DNA of 64,000 bases, taken from contig LS997565.1 in the NCBI GenBank assembly GCA_000469685.2, forward strand, positions 48,013,836-48,077,835, read 5' to 3'. The translations under genes were made by a program, and so were the position numbers. Shown here piece after piece: positions 59,129-64,000 of this stretch; positions within the stretch are counted from its first letter, which is position 1; the number at the start of each line of letters is the position of its first letter. The notes under the pieces are model-generated. The model searched no databases. It saw only the letters and a list, made by a program, of their open reading frames with translations, and was not told the origin of the DNA. Source of the stretch: Haemonchus contortus (Eukaryota > Nematoda > Chromadorea > Rhabditida > Trichostrongylidae).

Positions 59129-59255
59129 GTCTGCAGCCCGATTACGAAAAAAATCTTCTGAGCGCTAGACTACTAACTTTACTTAAACATTCGCAGAAGA
59201 CAATTTTTCAGCGTGCATAGTTCCAATAGCTCCCAAAACTTCATTCTCGTTCTGC

Positions 59256-60101
59256 AAAAAAGGTTAAAGCCATGACTGAATTTCGTTCATTAACGAATTG
59301 GACTGTTCACCTAATTGATTTGCATACAAAGAGCTCTCTTTCTTTCCTACCTGAAACTCCATTCAGATGTGTTAGAATGTCATGAATCGTATCGCCGGTA
59401 TTGTTAGGGAGACCTGGTCATCGAAAAAATTAGCTTCTTCAGAGCAGATGTCCATGACAGTGTTGGATGAGTGTGGCACTCAGCTACTGAATCAATTTTT
59501 CTGGTCGCAGTTTTGTCAGAACACCTCTCCACTGGAATCTCGGTGCTCGGATTATATTTTAATTCCCCGTCAAATTTCTCTCGACTATACTCAAATTCAA
59601 AAGTAACTTGAAAGTCATAATCTCAACTATGGAATTTGCGTTGTAGAAAAAACTTCTAGTGCTCGTAGAAGAAGTAAAGCTCACTTGAGTTATTACTAAG
59701 ATACTGAGGTTTAAGTTATGAGTGAAAAAACGAACCTTTTTTGTGAGTTGTTGTACACACATCAGTGTAATTCTTTGATAGAGTGCTTTACACCAAAGTA
59801 TTAAAGTATTAATAAATCAAGGGATTTCGGCAGTGTAGTTATATCAAAACCAAAGGATTCAAAGGAAATTAGATATAATAATTATACCGCTGCTGCATGG
59901 AAGATGTCACAAATTTCTCTGGTCGGTTCTTCGATTAACCCTCTACTTGGTCCCACGGTTAGCTGTGCGCAGCTTCATTTAGAAGAAATCTCGAAGCATA
60001 GTCGCAGTGTGAAGACATGGCACCCTTGTGAACCTTAGCAGTAGTTACACTGATTCAGTGATCATCATTTCGGCTTATACCGAGCCTCATTTTTTCTGCA
60101 G
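59256..60101. other. Region without a supported gene
   Basis: No convincing exon or repeat. It may hold further exons of the minus-strand gene that ends at 58745, but no conserved partner exists in the left arm to support this. Confidence 0.35.
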
Positions 60102-60309
60102 GATTGGAATACCAGACGAACTCCCTTCATATGAACGTATAAGCATTTCGGTTTACGAAACTTTACACTCTTCAAAGACAAATCGTAGAGTACTTCTTTT
60201 CACCTCTTCACCTCTTTTCGAAAGGAAGATCCCTTATCTTTACCAGGACTTTCTTCAGTATTTACAAAAACAGTTGAGCGCCATGGATCCAACAATTTCT
60301 GCCAATTAA
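60102..60309 (+). CDS. Possible terminal exon of an unrecognised gene
   Basis: A strong acceptor (TTTTTTCTGCAG) ends at 60101. The frame that follows encodes IPDELPSYERISISVYETLH, SSKTNRRVLLFTSSPLFERK and YLYQDFLQYLQKQLSAMDPT before TAA at 60307-60309. Composition is protein-like and an AATAAA-like signal (AATAAA within ATAATAAATC) follows near 60371. No family recognised and no upstream exon identified, so it could be a chance frame. Confidence 0.3.
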
Positions 60310-60899
60310 CGCGCCTTGCCCACATACATGTACTTATAAGCTGCTACCACACCCTTCTCCTTTCACTTTATAATAAATCTATCTTATTCAATCCATAACG
60401 AAAGAGCTAAGGGCTCCATTGTTATTACGAAGGTAATAACAGCTATGAGGGTTTCCCTTCTGAAGGTCTTATCGGCCTTACCCCTGAAAAGATCTCTGTG
60501 ATCTTAATGTGTTCCTGTTTTGACAGGTGATATTGATATTCACATATACAATACATTACAATAAACAAACTTCGTCATACATAGATCGAAATTGTATTCT
60601 GTAAGTCTCTAGTTGAATTTGTAGCTACGCATACCGGATGTAATTGTAACAGATGTCTCACATCGCCTAATGACTCGATTTGTTTGAAACTGTTTATTTT
60701 ACTTAGGAGACAGAGGAATATTTCCCTTCAGGTTATGAAATCCTTGGGGATTGTTTTGAAGCGTTCATTTCGGAACATGTGTAAGTACACGTTAATGCCC
60801 TATTCGCGCCCTATCTGCCGTAGCATTTCGCAATGGTTACAGCTGCAAGAATCGCTCTCGACTTGAAGCGAGTCAGACTGCCGCTGCTTAGTAAGTCCA

Positions 60900-61950
60900 G
60901 AAAAAAAGGTTAAAAAGGTTAATCCAATTTGAGCTTTGAGCGACAGAAGAAATATGTGATGCAATAGGACCGTGCATTGTTTCTCACTGCACAACAAGAA
61001 ATTGGTACCACAGTTCAAAAGTGGTCACTTTGACTGGACCGAAAAACCACGATCTGAAATACTAGCTGAGCTCAATGACGACTACTCCTGAAGCTGGTTG
61101 AGGAGGATTCCAGGTGTAGTACCCGTGAGCTGAAACAGGAGCTCGTAGCCATCATGACACAGCAGCTGCCCATTTGCATCGCCTCGGAAAGACATGGAGA
61201 TTCGAAGATATGATTAAGTTGTGAGCTGGGTTGTCACCACCTTCGAATGAGGAGAGATTCATGCCTCAAATTGTTGACTTTTCAGCGCACCTTTGCATGG
61301 CTGTAATACTCTCTGGCGACAAGAAGTGCGTTCTCTGCTTAAACTGCACGAGGAAGCGCCAGTGGCTTGGATGCGTATAGCGTGGAATCCCTATCTCCAA
61401 ACCAGAATTTCTACCTCAGAAAGCAAAGCTAAGCGTTTGCTAAGCGTTTGAAGTCATTCGAACGGATCGTTCACTGGTTCCTTCTACCTCTAGACTCCGC
61501 TGTCAGCACTGAAGCCTAGAATACACTGTGGACTGGATTACTGCAGCTCTAGGAGAAAAACCGGGGAATGTTTATTTCCTCCACGACAGTGCTTGCCGAC
61601 ACATTTCGAAGGAGGCCCAAAGAAACTTCAAAACTTGGGATGACGTGCTCTGGCCCACCCACAGCATTCACCAGACATGGCTCCGACGGACTAACACCTG
61701 CTTCTGTCGCTGTCAAGCCATCTGAGAAATATGAAGTTCGATTATGTGAATCGACTCGAGACGTGCATCGACGACTTTTCTCCTCGAAACCTTAGGAATT
61801 CTACGCAAGCAAGATCCACAAGTTGCCTGACAACTGGCAATACCTTGTCGATAATTACGGTGCATTTATATGTTGATTGTTAATCGTCGTAAAGGAAAAA
61901 ATAAAATTGAAAAAATTGCAAAATGTTCAAAGACTTTTGCGCCCACCTAA
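60900..61950 (+). mobile_element. mariner transposon relic
   Basis: Plus-strand fragments of a mariner transposase in order: SGHFDWTEKPRSEILAELND, LKLVEEDSRCSTRELKQEL, LSGDKKCVLCLNCTRKRQWL (the TGDEKW region, D kept, E lost), then VYFLHDSACRHISKEAQRNF (the HDNARPH region) and DDVLWPTHSIHQ (decayed PHPPYSPD). Many stops and frameshifts. The 3' inverted repeat ends GCCCACCTAA at 61950, followed by TA. The 5' repeat is not visible, so the start is approximate. It differs from the 6925-7760 relic and is not part of the palindromes. Confidence 0.8.
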
Positions 61951-63340
61951 TATAACGGTTTGCCACCGCACGTCTTCCTGAAGTTCCAACACACATTCAG
62001 AACTGCAACTACAATCCAGAGTGGGTGTGAAGTGAATGTGATCTCAAGAACTGCCTGATAGACAGTTAAGACTTGATCCTCTACCCTTCAGAGCAGTTGA
62101 AATTCTGAAGCCTTTCCAGCCTTCTGAACTACACACCTTGCCTACAGCGCAGCCATTACTTAGACTGAAGTAGATGTTTCATGGAAATAGAAATTTTCCA
62201 TGAGAAAATCTGGTCAAGTTTGATGCTATAAGAAAGTTCCGACCCCTTCTAGACAACAAATGAGCCAAAAAGAGGTAATTCGAAACAATGAAAAGGATCA
62301 GTGAAAGAACATTAAAGGAATATAGAGATCTCTTTCACGGACACATTCTGCTCGTTGCGAATTCGCCGATCTGTAAAGAGACACTCAGCCCACAATGTGA
62401 TTTTGTTATCGTAATTTTATGCCAAATACCATAATACCATGCGTACAAGATTATTAGAAATATCCTTCACCAAACAAACAGAGCAATTTATTTTGGATTG
62501 AGTACCCAACATGAGTTTCAAATTCTTTGAAATATGTTCGCTATATACGCAGGGCTGGGGCAGCGTTGACAAGAAGGACTCGACATCTTCTTCTTCTTCT
62601 GTACAGTAGTTTAACGATTTCTTCACGAAGGCTTGAACACAGTAGCAACAGCGAAAAAGGTGGAATGCTGACCATCACGTCGTTTATCCAAAAGTGCTAC
62701 AAAAAAATGTATGAGGCAGTTTTTCTTGGGCATTTTTTTCGATCATATAGGCACCATTTCTACACCTCAAAAAACTGATGAACAGGAAAAAAGCATTTTT
62801 AACAACATTTGCCTTATTTGAAGGCGGGATATCCTTGCCCATAGTTGTTTCCGACCTGCTTCTGACTCATTTTTCCGAGCCCAACAATTTTGTGTCACAT
62901 GCAGACCATAAAGGAAACGCTGTTATGAGCGACCCTCGATCCCCGTTTCTTGGAACCGATTGTGCGAACATTGCTTCTATCCGTGCGTAGGAGCGGTCGA
63001 CGGAAAGAAGGTTCATGCGTTACATCAGTAATAGCGACCAGGAGATGATGATGATGAAGAATCACGGCTTCCCCTAGACGATATTGAACACTTTCGTCTT
63101 CTTCATTTCGTCATAGTCGTCTCATCATCTCAATCAGTTCAAATTTGTGAAGTAAAAGGATTCTATACCGATCGCCTCTGTGCACCTATGAAGATTAGAT
63201 AGTAACCTAAGGTACCTACCTAAGGTAACCTGGCATAAGATTTCCACAAAGAAATGCATTTGTACATGCATGACGTTGCATTTTCAGAAATAAAATAAAG
63301 GGTAAGTTCAAAGAAAAAAGTTTTGAAGAGTTAACCAATC
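61951..63340. other. Region without a supported gene
   Basis: AT-rich DNA with only short open frames. I see no domain, RNA gene or repeat boundary. Confidence 0.4.
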
Positions 63341-63570
63341 CGGTTGAGCGATGCGCCCCGCTTTCGACTTTCACTCAGAATCGTAGCGGTGGGTGCCCCA
63401 CACAATGACTTGTGGTGATCAGCTGAAGTCATTGTCAGTGTTATCCTCACAGACGAGTCTGCTATAAGTTAAGCGCCACCAGAGGGATGGAAGGCTCGTT
63501 TGGCTTAGAAGGATACCGATTCGAGGTTTCAACCATTGACCATACAAGTGTGATGTACGTGACTTGTCAC
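63340..63570 (-). mobile_element. Degenerate SINE related to those at 10.5 and 30.3 kb
   Basis: Shares with the other two copies the body segments AGAATCGTAGCGG, ACAATGACTTGTGGTGATCA and GGAAGGCTCG, in the same order and orientation as 10400-10700. The tRNA-like head near 63510-63570 is decayed, with no clear B box. Limits are approximate. Confidence 0.5.
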
Positions 63571-64000
63571 TACACGAGCTCCGATCTAGAAATCAAAATG
63601 GAAATAGACAAAAGGTCATATTAAGGAATGGATAATGTTTTGAAAACGAGATGCAGCTCCCTGAACAAGAATGAATTTGCTGTTTTTTTTTTGAGGGAAG
63701 TCGTTCAACTTATAGTAAACATATCAAACCCTACGGGATGGTTCTTTGCTGCTTGTGGTCAACGTTGTAAAAGTGAGGTAAAAGTGTCGTTGAATCAAAT
63801 TTGACCAGTCCTTATAGTTAACACTTTCAAAACACGGTACAATCTGTACTACAATCGCTCCAGGCCGGTGATATATCCTTTTCGAGAATTCTGAAGGAAG
63901 GAACAAACGAAATAACCTGCATTGTTGCCCATGCGTCCAACTCTTTGTTATTAGTCATGATAGCGAATGTTTTTATAAGTTGTTGTGAACACGACATCGC

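Larger units (their letters stand above)
56609..59255 (-). repeat. Diverged palindrome, right arm
   Basis: Inverted partner of 53461-56376 (see that entry). Its outer edge is the CTTCATT at 59249-59255. Beyond this the two arms differ because the right arm continues through what looks like a splice acceptor (TTTTGCAG on the minus strand). Confidence 0.8.

Noticed and set aside
1..64000. CRISPR arrays, bacterial operons, rRNA
   Set aside because: None seen; the window is eukaryotic.

Overview
The window reads as nuclear DNA of a nematode. Evidence: spliced genes with GT/AG introns, a family of nematode-type seven-transmembrane chemoreceptor genes, and RTE, CR1-like, mariner, SINE and Helitron elements. 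There are no bacterial operons. A strongylid-like (clade V) worm is an inference from the gene family and intron style.

Layout. 0.2-1.2 kb: decayed RTE retrotransposon, ended by a TA-flanked MITE. 1.4-11 kb (unit 1): an apparently intact six-exon chemoreceptor gene with a mariner relic in intron 3 and a SINE downstream. 14.4-16.8 kb: a decayed paralogue of the same gene. 18.3-29.85 kb (unit 2): a second copy of unit 1, with a 4.46-kb CR1-like LINE in intron 2 and a nonsense codon in exon 3. 29.85-47.08 kb (unit 3): an inverted third copy lying tail to tail with unit 2, so the two form a near-identical palindrome. Unit 3 is split by a complete 9.26-kb Helitron (34454-43708) and is cut off inside the LINE reverse transcriptase at 47077. 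47.08-52.48 kb (unit 4): a direct copy of 21.14-26.55 kb. 52.48-53.48 kb: a small inverted repeat of an unrelated gene fragment. 53.46-59.26 kb: an older, diverged palindrome of an unrecognised gene. 60.9-61.95 kb: a second mariner relic. 63.3-63.6 kb: a third SINE-like copy.

The main story is structural. From 18 to 59 kb the window is a nest of inverted and direct duplications with almost blunt junctions. Because the empty Helitron site is preserved in the other arm, the Helitron ends can be placed to the base: between A and T, no target duplication, minus-strand TC at one end, hairpin plus CTGG at the other. A second, older hairpin terminus lies 347 bp inside. Shared lesions order the events: the LINE jumped once into unit 2/3 ancestral DNA and was then copied with its host. 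Every LINE copy carries the same endonuclease frameshift. Copies A and C also share a 105-bp deletion and a reverse-transcriptase substitution that copy B lacks.

The only locus that looks fully functional is the unit 1 chemoreceptor. Whether the palindromes are real chromosome structure or products of amplification or assembly cannot be decided from the sequence alone; their copies do differ by scattered substitutions.
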